A stretch of 64,000 bases of DNA from Pachysolen tannophilus NRRL Y-2460. Taxonomy: Eukaryota; Ascomycota; Pichiomycetes; Alaninales; Pachysolenaceae. A program made the translations under genes and the position numbers. Location: contig KV454011.1 of NCBI GenBank assembly GCA_001661245.1, positions 1 to 64,000 on the forward strand, read 5' to 3'. Positions 31,723 to 40,022 of this stretch are shown in pieces; positions within the stretch are counted from its first letter, which is position 1, and the number at the start of each line of letters is the position of its first letter. Below the pieces are notes generated by a model, which had not been told where the DNA came from, made no database searches, and was given only the letters and a program-made list of their open reading frames with translations.

Positions 31723-33219
31723 TTATTTCAAATTTCTGAGAACGTCTAACATTTTGTCTACATCAGTGATTTTCTCTCTTAATTTACCCACCTTCTTACC
31801 ATCTTGTATTTCTTTTGCTTCTAGTTTCTTCCAGTCCTTCCATGTCACGTACAAGTGGTTTCTATTTTGCAAGATTTTAGCAATGCCTTGAGCTCCTTCC
31901 TTGGGCTCACTTTCAAATTTCCCTTGCAGCTTGTCTTCTAATATTAAATCCCCAGTGTCAAAACTATCAATCATCGTTGATGCAATGACACCTGTAGGTC
32001 CTTTACTAATCCAGCCTGATGAATAAAACCCATCTACAAAAGAGTCTGGGTTTTTGGAATTTTTAATTCTTCCATGTTCATTTAAAATTCTTCCTCTCTT
32101 TTCATCAAACAGAATTCCAAACTCTTCAAATCCAGGCAAAGCACTTCCTCTATAACCTGTTGAAGTTATTAATAATTCATTCTTGTAAGTTATAGTGATG
32201 TCGGTTGGTACAACTTTAGTTGAATTTTTTTCATCGTCTTCCAATAAATTGTTTACTTGAAATTTTGTAGATTCCAAAATAGCTGGGTTTTTACTAGATG
32301 GTTTGACCTCTATTGGAGATTTTAAATAATCTAACTCAAATGTTTTAGGAAAATTAACGTTTTGTTTAATGGCTTCAAAATATCTATCAATTAACTCTAA
32401 TCTTCTCTTGTGGACTCTACCAAAATTTTTAATAAATGGTCTTACAGGATCAAGAAACTCAGTTGGAACAGGAGAAAATCCAACCCCATAATTATAAAGC
32501 TCTAATAATTCTCTAAATTCTTTATTTGTAAAAGCAGTTTGTAAAAAACCTCTTCTAGCTACAATTTTCACATTTTTAACTTTGGATTTTTTTAAAACAT
32601 TTTGAGCATTGGCAGTTATATCAGTTTTAGACCACGCTTCAATCGGTACTAACATTGTCCTTGCAACATCAAGTGCAACATTACCATTACCAATAATAAT
32701 AACATTTTCTACTTGATCCAAAGGTGGATTTAAATCCTGGAAATCTGGTAAACCATTATACCACCCAACAAATTTTCTAGCAGTAATAACTCCTTTAGAA
32801 TCAATCCCAGGAATTTTAGATAAACCAATTAAATTATCTTCATCACATCCATAAGAAAAAACAATACAATTATAATTGTCTCTTAATTCTTTCAATGATA
32901 CATCTTTCCCAATCTTTACATTTCCGAAAAAACTAAAATCTGGTGAATTTGAAATTTCTTCAAAAGTATCTGTACAATTCTTAACTTCTGGATGATCTGG
33001 TGCAACCCCAAATCTTACTAAACCATATGGAACAGGCAACTTCTCAAATACATCAACTTTTAAATCACCCTTGGATTTTTTCAATAAATGATATGCAGTA
33101 TAAAAACCTGATGGACCTGACCCAATAATAGCAACTTTAGTACTGTGAAATCTATTTAATGTGGACTTAAATATCGTTTTTTGAAAAATCCCATTATTAA
33201 TTGATCTTATCATCATCAT
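31723..33219 (-). CDS. ARH1: Mitochondrial adrenodoxin/ferredoxin reductase
   Basis: 498 residues. It passes electrons from NADPH to mitochondrial ferredoxin Yah1 for iron-sulphur cluster and haem A synthesis. Seen: a basic, hydroxylated presequence (MMMIRSINNG.. RFHST), the FAD fold VAIIGSGPSGFYTAYHLL at about 29-46, the motif PVPYGLVRFGVAPDHPEVKN, the NADP fold VIIIGNGNVALDVARTML, and GWISKGPTGVIASTM near the C-terminus. Length matches S. cerevisiae Arh1 (493). First of three in-frame ATGs used as the start. Confidence 0.93.
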   Translation of the reverse strand: MMMIRSINNGIFQKTIFKSTLNRFHSTKVAIIGSGPSGFYTAYHLLKKSKGDLKVDVFEKLPVPYGLVRFGVAPDHPEVKNCTDTFEEISNSPDFSFFGNVKIGKDVSLKELRDNYNCIVFSYGCDEDNLIGLSKIPGIDSKGVITARKFVGWYNGLPDFQDLNPPLDQVENVIIIGNGNVALDVARTMLVPIEAWSKTDITANAQNVLKKSKVKNVKIVARRGFLQTAFTNKEFRELLELYNYGVGFSPVPTEFLDPVRPFIKNFGRVHKRRLELIDRYFEAIKQNVNFPKTFELDYLKSPIEVKPSSKNPAILESTKFQVNNLLEDDEKNSTKVVPTDITITYKNELLITSTGYRGSALPGFEEFGILFDEKRGRILNEHGRIKNSKNPDSFVDGFYSSGWISKGPTGVIASTMIDSFDTGDLILEDKLQGKFESEPKEGAQGIAKILQNRNHLYVTWKDWKKLEAKEIQDGKKVGKLREKITDVDKMLDVLRNLK

Positions 33220-33533
33220 AATATTCTTTAACTAGAACTTACGGCTTGCTAAAACTTATAAAAAGTTTAAACTATACGCAATATTTATATATATTTAAAT
33301 AAATATATAAATATTTATTAGTTCAACTTAATTGTACTTTCGGACTTTAGATATCGAGTTTTTTTTTTTGCTCTTTTTTTTTTTTTTGCTTGAAGACTTA
33401 TTTTTCATTTTATAAATGATACCAACTAACTTGTTTGAATTTATTTCTCATGGTAACGAAGATGATAATTTTACAATTCAAGTTTAATTTTTTAAGTTCG
33501 TAATCTATTAATTTTATTTTACAATATATAAAA
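33220..33533. other. ARH1-VPS71 intergenic region
   Basis: 314 bp between ARH1 start and VPS71 stop, AT-rich with ATATTTAT runs at 33270-33320. No gene recognised; presumed ARH1 promoter. Confidence 0.45.
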
Positions 33534-34202
33534 TTATACAGCATAATTGGAACACCGAGTTTCATTATGAGTATCGCCGCATTTTATAGAACAAAATCTA
33601 GTACCACATCTTACACAAGTATAGCTAGAATTATTCCCACATATGCTACAAGTTTTAAGTTCTGGTACAGCGTTAATTTGGTTTGTATTATCCCTTGTTT
33701 CTAAATTTGCCCATATTTTCAATATATTTGAAGTATCTTCATCTAAATAGTTGTTTAAATTTTTCTTGGAACTCAAGATTCTTTTAGTGTTTGGTGTTGA
33801 TCCAAGTTTAAATCTTCTACCAGATTTATTCATTACATTCAAATTCTTACTACTATTTCCAAAATAATCAAATCCTTCCTTGGGTACTTCTATCTTGGCA
33901 AGTTGATGTTCATTATAATTTTCTCTATCCAATTCCAACAATCTCTTATTTGATTTTCTCGTAGCCTTCATCTCTGCTGTAGACCCATCATTATTATTTT
34001 GACCATGTGCATTAGCTTCTAACACAGCAACATCATAATTCACCACCTGTTGGTATCTTGAATTCCTGCCACCAAATGATTTCAGATTTTCCTTTTGAGA
34101 ATCATCTCCATAAAATGGTTTTTTCAGACCTGTTCCACCATACAACGATGAATAATACAAACTTGTCTTATAACCTTTCGGTATCTCTTCTATAAATGAC
34201 AT
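33534..34202 (-). CDS. VPS71: SWR1 complex HIT-type zinc-finger subunit
   Basis: 222 residues. The C-terminal HIT zinc finger is at about residues 185-218: CSICGNNSSYTCVRCGTRFCSIKCGDTHNETRC, with paired Cys plus a final His/Cys set (longer motif described in part). N-terminal half is charged and has RKSNKRLLELDRENY, the family's conserved basic helix. The family member Vps71/Swc6 is a SWR1 subunit involved in exchange of histone H2A.Z. S. cerevisiae Vps71 has 280 residues. Other HIT-finger proteins are possible, but the upstream helix supports this one. Confidence 0.8.
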   Translation of the reverse strand: MSFIEEIPKGYKTSLYYSSLYGGTGLKKPFYGDDSQKENLKSFGGRNSRYQQVVNYDVAVLEANAHGQNNNDGSTAEMKATRKSNKRLLELDRENYNEHQLAKIEVPKEGFDYFGNSSKNLNVMNKSGRRFKLGSTPNTKRILSSKKNLNNYLDEDTSNILKIWANLETRDNTNQINAVPELKTCSICGNNSSYTCVRCGTRFCSIKCGDTHNETRCSNYAV

Positions 34203-34600
34203 ACTCTAAAAATCTCCAGATACTTTTCAAAAAGAAAAATAAAATAATTAATATCTAATTGATAACTTGAAGTATTAACTTATTATTGTATTATCCATTT
34301 GGTTCACAAGATGTTCTATGGTTTTGATAATTGTCAAACTACCTCCAAGTAGCAGTCAACATTACAATTCATTTCAAAGTTTCCATCTACGAGGAATATT
34401 TTTGGTAGAAATCTCAATATGAAATAGGTATATACAAGATCATGGGAAAGATTATATAAATGCAAAACAGTATAATAGGTTAAAAAAGAAATAAAAATAA
34501 AAAATAGAAATCAAGACAGTTCGTTTTCATAACATCTTCTCTTTCTACACTGAAACATAAGTTCTGTTGATAATCATTTTAGTTCAAGGAATCCACAGGA
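34203..34600. other. VPS71-MDM35 intergenic region
   Basis: 398 bp with no gene recognised; holds the VPS71 promoter and the MDM35 3' end. Confidence 0.45.
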
Positions 34601-35187
34601 CTATTTTTTTTCGTCGCTATTATCCAATGGAACACCTCCTTTCTCGAATGGAGCTTCTTTTTCAGCTTCATCTAACATTGGCTTAATACCTTTTTTAACT
34701 AAGTTCAGCTATAAATAAAACATTCCAAAGGAAAAAAAAATTAGTAAGTCAAATCTTGAGAATACAATAATATATTTCCCCAGCTTGGAGGAAAAAACAT
34801 ATTAAGTGAACTTACCTCGACACATTCTTTGTATTCAATCCATAAATCCTCACATTCGTTTTGCATCTGTTAACCAAAAAGAAAATTCAGTGTTAGTATT
34901 AGAGCCCATATTCAAATCATTACACCAACTTTAAAAACCCCTGATTAAGTGTCCAGCATGTACGAAAAAACTTACACTTTTCCCCTTTAAAAACTCTAAA
35001 GTAAGTAAATAATAATAAAAAAAAATAGTTAGTTAGTAACATTTATAATGTAAAAAATGAAAAATGAATAATTCATGAAATGTAATTTCAACTTACTCTC
35101 TGTGTACCAATTATTAAAGCAGTCGTCATATTTCTGCTTTGCTTCTGTACACTCCGGGGCAAAACTTGCTGACATTATATTACCCAT
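34601..35187 (-). CDS. MDM35: Mdm35, twin-CX9C intermembrane-space protein (four exons)
   Basis: Four exons on the minus strand: 35187-35097, 34995-34976, 34866-34816, 34708-34601, giving 89 residues. Introns are 101, 109 and 107 nt, with GTAAG donors and AG acceptors. Branch sites are TACTAAC at 35032-35038 and 34892-34898, and TACTAAT in the third. The spliced protein begins MGNIMSASFAPEC and has two CX9C motifs (Cys13/23, Cys42/52), then KKGIKPMLDEAEKEAPFEKGG, matching S. cerevisiae Mdm35 (86 residues). It partners Ups1/Ups2 for phospholipid transfer in mitochondria. Exon 2 is only 20 nt. Residue 55 is a CTG codon where the S. cerevisiae protein has Ala. Confidence 0.92.
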
Positions 35188-35646
35188 CGATATCAACTTT
35201 AACTCTATAAAGAACTAAATCAAATTAAAGGTAGATAAATAGATAAGTTTAATACCATCTTATAGATGATGATGGATTTTTCAACAACAAAATTTGAAAG
35301 TTACCAATTTTCCCACGACCTAAATCTTTAATTGAAAATACTATTACAATTTACAATTCTACACAATTCAAGTCTACAAGAATAAAAGTAATAATAAAAT
35401 GGTGAATATTTTATAATAATTTTATCTAAAAAATTTATGATATCCTCTTGTGTTTTAACGAGTTTCATAAGTCAAAAAACATGAAAAATAGAGAGGAAAA
35501 AAAAATCAAAAAAAAAAAAAAAAAATTTTAAAAATAAAAATTTAAAACTTCGCAACACACTTTAACAAGTAAAGATAGAGAGAAAAATCATTAAATATTT
35601 CATTAATTAAGGAAAAAGTGAAAAACTACCATCCTCTTTCTAAAAT
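35188..35646. other. MDM35-ATP17 intergenic region
   Basis: 459 bp, AT-rich, with A/T homopolymer runs near 35500-35530. No gene recognised; MDM35 promoter and ATP17 3' end. Confidence 0.45.
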
Positions 35647-37036
35647 TTAATCATGATGGTGACGTAAGTGAAAGTAGTATTCAAGGGAGTAACCAAGAGC
35701 TATAATGGCAACAGAAATATGTAAAAGTGGAGCACCTGAAGCATTGTCTCCATCAAAGTGCTTAGCTCTGTATCTACCTATTAAACCTGATGGCTTTGGG
35801 AATGAAGCTTCACCTTGTGGTAATTTTTTGTAGAATGAAACAACTTGTTCCATTCTCTTGGCAGCTGGATTTGAACCCAAGTTCTAAAACAAAAAAAGAA
35901 AGAGAAAAAAAAATTGTTAGTATTTTGAAACTTAAATGGTTTTATGAAGTTGAGAAGAGAAGAATAAGCAAAAGTCATCAATTCGTATTCAGCACTTGAG
36001 AATTTCAAACATCATTCAAAATAAAAAAATTTTTTTTTTCAAAAAATAGTCTATATCGCCATATTGTTTACATGAATTGGGTCAATCATTCTTATTCAAT
36101 CTAAAAATATTCAAATTGATACAACCAATTAAGCAAACAACAAAATACTAATTGATCAATCAATAAGTTTTTATTTTTTATTTTACATTTTCAATAAAAT
36201 CAACATTTCAACTAACTTAAAATTATGAAAAAACTTTTGCTTTATTTCTTCCACTAAATTGAATTTTTTTTTTTAAAAAAAAAAAAAANNNNNNNNNNNN
36301 NNNNNNNNNNNNNNNNNNNNNNNNNNNNNNNNNNNNNNNNNNNNNNNNNNNNNNNNNNNNNNNNNNNNNNNNNNNNNNNNNNNNNNNNNNNNNNNNNNNN
36401 NNNNNNNNNNNNNNNNNNNNNNNNNNNNNNNNNNNNNNNNNNNNNNNNNNNNNNNNNNNNNNNNNNNNNNNNNNNNNNNNNNNNNNNNNNNNNNNNNNNN
36501 NNNNNNNNNNNNNNNNNNNNNNNNNNNNNNNNNNNNNNNNNNNNNNNNNNNNNNNNNNNNNNNNNNNNNNNNNNNNNNNNNNNNNNNNNNNNNNNNNTTG
36601 AAACTTAAATGGTTTTATGAAGTTGAGAAGAGAAGAATAAGCAAAAGTCATCAATTCGTATTCAGCACTTGAGAATTTCAAACATCATTCAAAATAAAAA
36701 AATTTTTTTTTTTCAAAAAATAGTCTATATCGCCATATTGTTTACATGAATTGGGTCAATCATTCTTATTCAATCTAAAAATATTCAAATTGATACAACC
36801 AATTAAGCAAACAACAAAATACTAATTGATCAATCAATAAGTTTTTATTTTTATTTTACATTTTCAATAAAATCAACATTTCAACTAACTTAAAATTATG
36901 AAAAAACTTTTGCTTTATTTCTTCCACTAAATTGAATTTTTTTTTTAAAAAAAAAAAAAAGAAAAAGACATACCTTTGCCGAAGCAATCTTTGGTGGAAT
37001 TAAAGTTGACAATTGACGTCTAATAACAAATGACAT
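35647..37036 (-). CDS. ATP17: Mitochondrial ATP synthase subunit f (spliced across a gap)
   Basis: Exon 1 is 37036-36974 (21 codons, [21 protein letters not shown]) with donor GTATGT. Exon 2 is 35883-35647 (78 codons plus stop), starting [10 protein letters not shown] after a TTTTAG acceptor; branch site TACTAAC at 35916-35922. The 99-residue product matches Atp17, including [21 protein letters not shown] and EYYFHLRHH. It is a small membrane subunit of the F1Fo synthase stalk. The intron holds an N gap with a duplicated flank; removing one copy gives an intron of about 417 nt. Confidence 0.93.
35925..36288. repeat. Intron segment duplicated across gap, copy 1
   Basis: About 364 bp nearly identical to 36598-36960. 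The copies differ only by one-base length changes in three A/T homopolymers. They flank an N run, so this is most likely overlapping contig ends that the assembler failed to merge. Confidence 0.85.
36289..36597. other. Assembly gap, 309 N
   Basis: Run of N within the ATP17 intron, with duplicated sequence on each side. True missing sequence may be zero. Confidence 0.98.
36598..36960. repeat. Intron segment duplicated across gap, copy 2
   Basis: Second copy of 35925-36288, continuing without break into the ATP17 5' splice site at 36973. Confidence 0.85.
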
Positions 37037-37388
37037 TTTCAGAATTGATTATTATCACTAAATACTATTAAATATTAACTATATTTTATCTAATAATACT
37101 TTTTATAAATTTCTTCCATTTGGGAATAAAATTTGAGATTATTATTGGTCTGTTATTTGCACGTTTTTTTGTAAAAAAATTTAAATGGCAGAAATACCCG
37201 ATTTAATTGATATAATACGCACTACACTAGAGGATACATCCTACACCGCTTACACCATTTACACCATTTACACCACGACAATGAATATATGGTCAATATA
37301 AACTTATTATTATATACTACATTTATTTGAAATAAAATAATTTAAAATTCTATGTTTCCTTTATCTTTTGAGAGTTTGGGACTTTGAC
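37037..37388. other. ATP17-LSM6 intergenic region with short tandem repeat
   Basis: 352 bp: ATP17 promoter and LSM6 3' end. A 9-bp unit, TTACACCAT, is repeated three times at 37250-37276. No gene recognised. Confidence 0.5.
37250..37276. repeat. 9-bp x 3 tandem repeat TTACACCAT
   Basis: Units at 37250-37258, 37259-37267 and 37268-37276 (last base differs), upstream of ATP17. Confidence 0.8.
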
Positions 37389-37891
37389 TCAAGCAGCGGA
37401 GATGTACATGACTAAAAATACATTGGGGGAAAACAGGTTGCTTGTTAGTACTATGTTTTAAGTTTCTTTTGTACTAGACTCGTGATTTCTTTAAAAATTC
37501 AAGAAACAGCAAAAGTCAGGTTTCTCTAATTCTGGTAGAAACACTAGAGTCTAAAAAGTTTTACTTACCGTTATTTCCTCTAATGAAAACATCTCCATAT
37601 TTTCTAATTAATTCGTGCTGAGAATACTCCTGTGTATTCTCCAAAACTATATTCATATAACCATCTATACTTTGAAGTAATCCTGTGGGCGCAAAAAAAA
37701 GAAAAAAAAAAAGAATGTTAGTTACTTAAGTCATTTCATTTATCGTTCTGGACTTGGATAAAAAATCAAAACTTACCATGATATTCGATACCACTTCTTA
37801 ATTTAACTATAACTTCTTCACCTTGTATTTCTGCTAAAAAAACAGATGGATCAGAGTTGGCAGACGATGTTGTTGCTATTGATTCTGACAT
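37389..37891 (-). CDS. LSM6: U6 snRNA-associated Sm-like protein Lsm6 (three exons)
   Basis: Exons 37891-37777, 37682-37569 and 37411-37389 give 83 residues. Introns of 94 and 157 nt have GTAAGT donors; the second has a perfect TACTAAC at 37444-37450 and a TTTAG acceptor leading to a last exon of 23 nt. The product reads LAEIQGEEVIVKLRSGIEYHGLLQSIDGYMNIVLENT.. YGDVFIRGNNVMYISAA, with Sm1 (IDGYMN) and Sm2 (FIRGNNVMYI) motifs. Best match Lsm6 (86 residues in S. cerevisiae). Family role: Lsm rings in U6 snRNP biogenesis and mRNA decay. SmF is the closest paralogue, but Lsm6 fits better. Confidence 0.88.
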
Positions 37892-38251
37892 TATTAAAAG
37901 CTAGAATAAACTAAATCTCTAATTGCAATATCAAAAAGAGTTTATCAAAATACTGATTATTCTTTTTTAAATTTTGATAACAGTCCAATTTTCATCTAAA
38001 AGCATTATTTTTTTTGTTTAACGAAAAAGTTCTAAGAGAAAAGAAAAGAAAAAAAAAAAAAAATCAAATTAGGGCGGTGGACACATACAAAACTTAAAGG
38101 TAACTACGGAATAGCTTAAACCCTTCAATATCTATGAGTAATTGGTTGGAAATATTATTTAATATTATCATTATACAAGATAAACAACTATAAATTCAAA
38201 GAAAAGAAAAGTTTGAAAAAAAAAATGACTAGTTTTTTTTTTTTTTCTTTA
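37892..38251. other. LSM6-BAR gene intergenic region
   Basis: 360 bp, AT-rich; LSM6 promoter and 3' end of the BAR gene. No gene recognised. Confidence 0.45.
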
Positions 38252-39217
38252 TTATGCTACTTCGCTACTCAAGTTGGTAAGACTTAATTCTTTCATTTCA
38301 ACTAATAAATTATCGACATCTGTATTAATCTTGTTTAATTCTGTTTCTGAGTTTTCATTAATTCTGTTCAAATCATTTATCTTGGAGAATTCTTGGACAA
38401 TTTCAGTGAAAACTTTATTTTGTATCTTGATAAAACTTTCAAAAGATGGGTCAATTATAGAAGACCTTATACTTATAAATTGTTCTATTTCTTTCTTCAA
38501 ATTTTCATTCAAATCATTATATACTCTTGAAGCTTCATTGAATTGGTTTGTTACTTTTATTAATTCTTCTTGAGTTTTCTCCTTTTCAATACTATTTGAA
38601 TGTTGCCTTTTTAACTCATCTTCTAATTTATTTTTTTTATGACTTAAATTATCAAAATCTAATTTTTTATGATTTCTCTTTTTAATCAAATTATTAAACT
38701 CTTTATTAAATTCATTAAACTCTTTTAAAGGTTGTAAAATGGTAATATCAATTGGTTCAATAATTTCAGGTAATTTTTCCATTTTAATTTCAGTTAAAAT
38801 TTTTAATAAATCAAGAGATATACCATCTCTACTGTTCAATTTCTGTTGCGTGTATTTATTATTCAAAGAATTACTGGAAACCGTAGTTGATGTAGAAGAT
38901 TGCCTTGAATGCGAAATTGGTGACCCCACCGATTTCTTATCTTCTTTAACTTTATCACCACCAACAGCAAAATCATAATCACCATAAAAGTTATCAACAG
39001 TTTTAGCTATATTTATTTGGAAATCAATCAATTTCCTCAAATTCTCATGATAATTTCTTAAATTATCATACATCTTCTTGGAATTCGATTCTAAAAGTTT
39101 AAAATTCTTTTCTTGAAGATCAAATTCTTCATCAACTGACTCATCAATATTACCGGTTTTTAACTTCACCTGAGTCCCAGCCCTATTGATAGCCTTTTTA
39201 AACCCAGTCCAAGACAT
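38252..39217 (-). CDS. RVS161: BAR-domain amphiphysin-like protein, Rvs161 type
   Basis: 321 residues. The start MSWTGFKKAINRAGTQV is the amphipathic N-terminal helix of Rvs161; a helical BAR domain follows through to the C-terminus with heptad-like Leu/Ile spacing, and no SH3 domain (unlike Rvs167). A low-complexity insertion of about 45 residues (HSRQSSTSTTVSSN region, about residues 80-130) makes it longer than S. cerevisiae Rvs161 (265). Known role: membrane curvature at endocytic sites with Rvs167. CTG-clade yeasts carry an extra Rvs161 paralogue (RVS162), which this could be. Confidence 0.75.
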   Translation of the reverse strand: MSWTGFKKAINRAGTQVKLKTGNIDESVDEEFDLQEKNFKLLESNSKKMYDNLRNYHENLRKLIDFQINIAKTVDNFYGDYDFAVGGDKVKEDKKSVGSPISHSRQSSTSTTVSSNSLNNKYTQQKLNSRDGISLDLLKILTEIKMEKLPEIIEPIDITILQPLKEFNEFNKEFNNLIKKRNHKKLDFDNLSHKKNKLEDELKRQHSNSIEKEKTQEELIKVTNQFNEASRVYNDLNENLKKEIEQFISIRSSIIDPSFESFIKIQNKVFTEIVQEFSKINDLNRINENSETELNKINTDVDNLLVEMKELSLTNLSSEVA

Positions 39218-40022
39218 CTTATTTCAAAGAATATACATAAATATATACTATAAGAACAAGAAAATTAAAACCTTCTTCTTTTCAAAAGACCAATGGAAAT
39301 ATATGATTTTTATTTAAAACTTATTTATTTAATTATTTATTTTAAAAAATCAAGTGCTATTATAAATACCGGTAATTTTAACTCTTCTCCTTTATTACCG
39401 TTACAAAGTGGTTTTAGAAAAATACAGCATTATTCGCACGACCTTATTATCGGCTTATTATTTTTAACAATAGTTTGTTTTCACCTGCATAAAGTCGCTT
39501 ATTTTTTAAACATGCCGATAGTTGTTTCAAGAACTTTAAAAGAAAAGAAAAGGTTTCAAATGAGTTATTCTAATATCAGAATTGAATGAATTGTTTATTC
39601 TTCAAATTTTCCTTTTCGTTTTTCTTTTTTTTTCTAATTTTTTTTTTTCTTTTTTGATGTGGTTAAGAAATTATGGTATGACATCAGATAGAATTTAGCC
39701 AATATATGCACTAATGCAAGACGCCTGGAGCGAGTTAGCAAACATTGATAATGATGTTCGGTGCAAGGCGTGGGTTTAGCTGTTGAAATATACACTTTTT
39801 TTTTTTTTTTTTTGCGAAAAATCTATTGAGATGATTTGCTTTTGATGGTAATGCTATGCTTTATTATTTTATTATAGGTGGAATAAAAAAAAAATGAAAA
39901 AAAAAGATAAAAAAGAAAAGAATAAAATAAAATTAAGTACAGACAACTTCAAAGCACAAAATATGTTCAGTATGAGCAACTAATTTTGAGATTAAAGTTA
40001 TCTTTCTTTTTTCTTTTTTTTT
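39218..40022. other. BAR gene promoter and MNN 3' region
   Basis: 805 bp without a recognised gene. Poly-T run at 39797-39813. An open frame of 98 codons at 39293-39589 has no recognisable domain. Confidence 0.45.

Noticed and set aside
39293-39589. 98-codon ORF between the BAR gene and the MNN-type gene
   Set aside because: No recognisable domain; composition follows the AT-rich intergenic DNA and it starts just upstream of the BAR gene start on the other strand.
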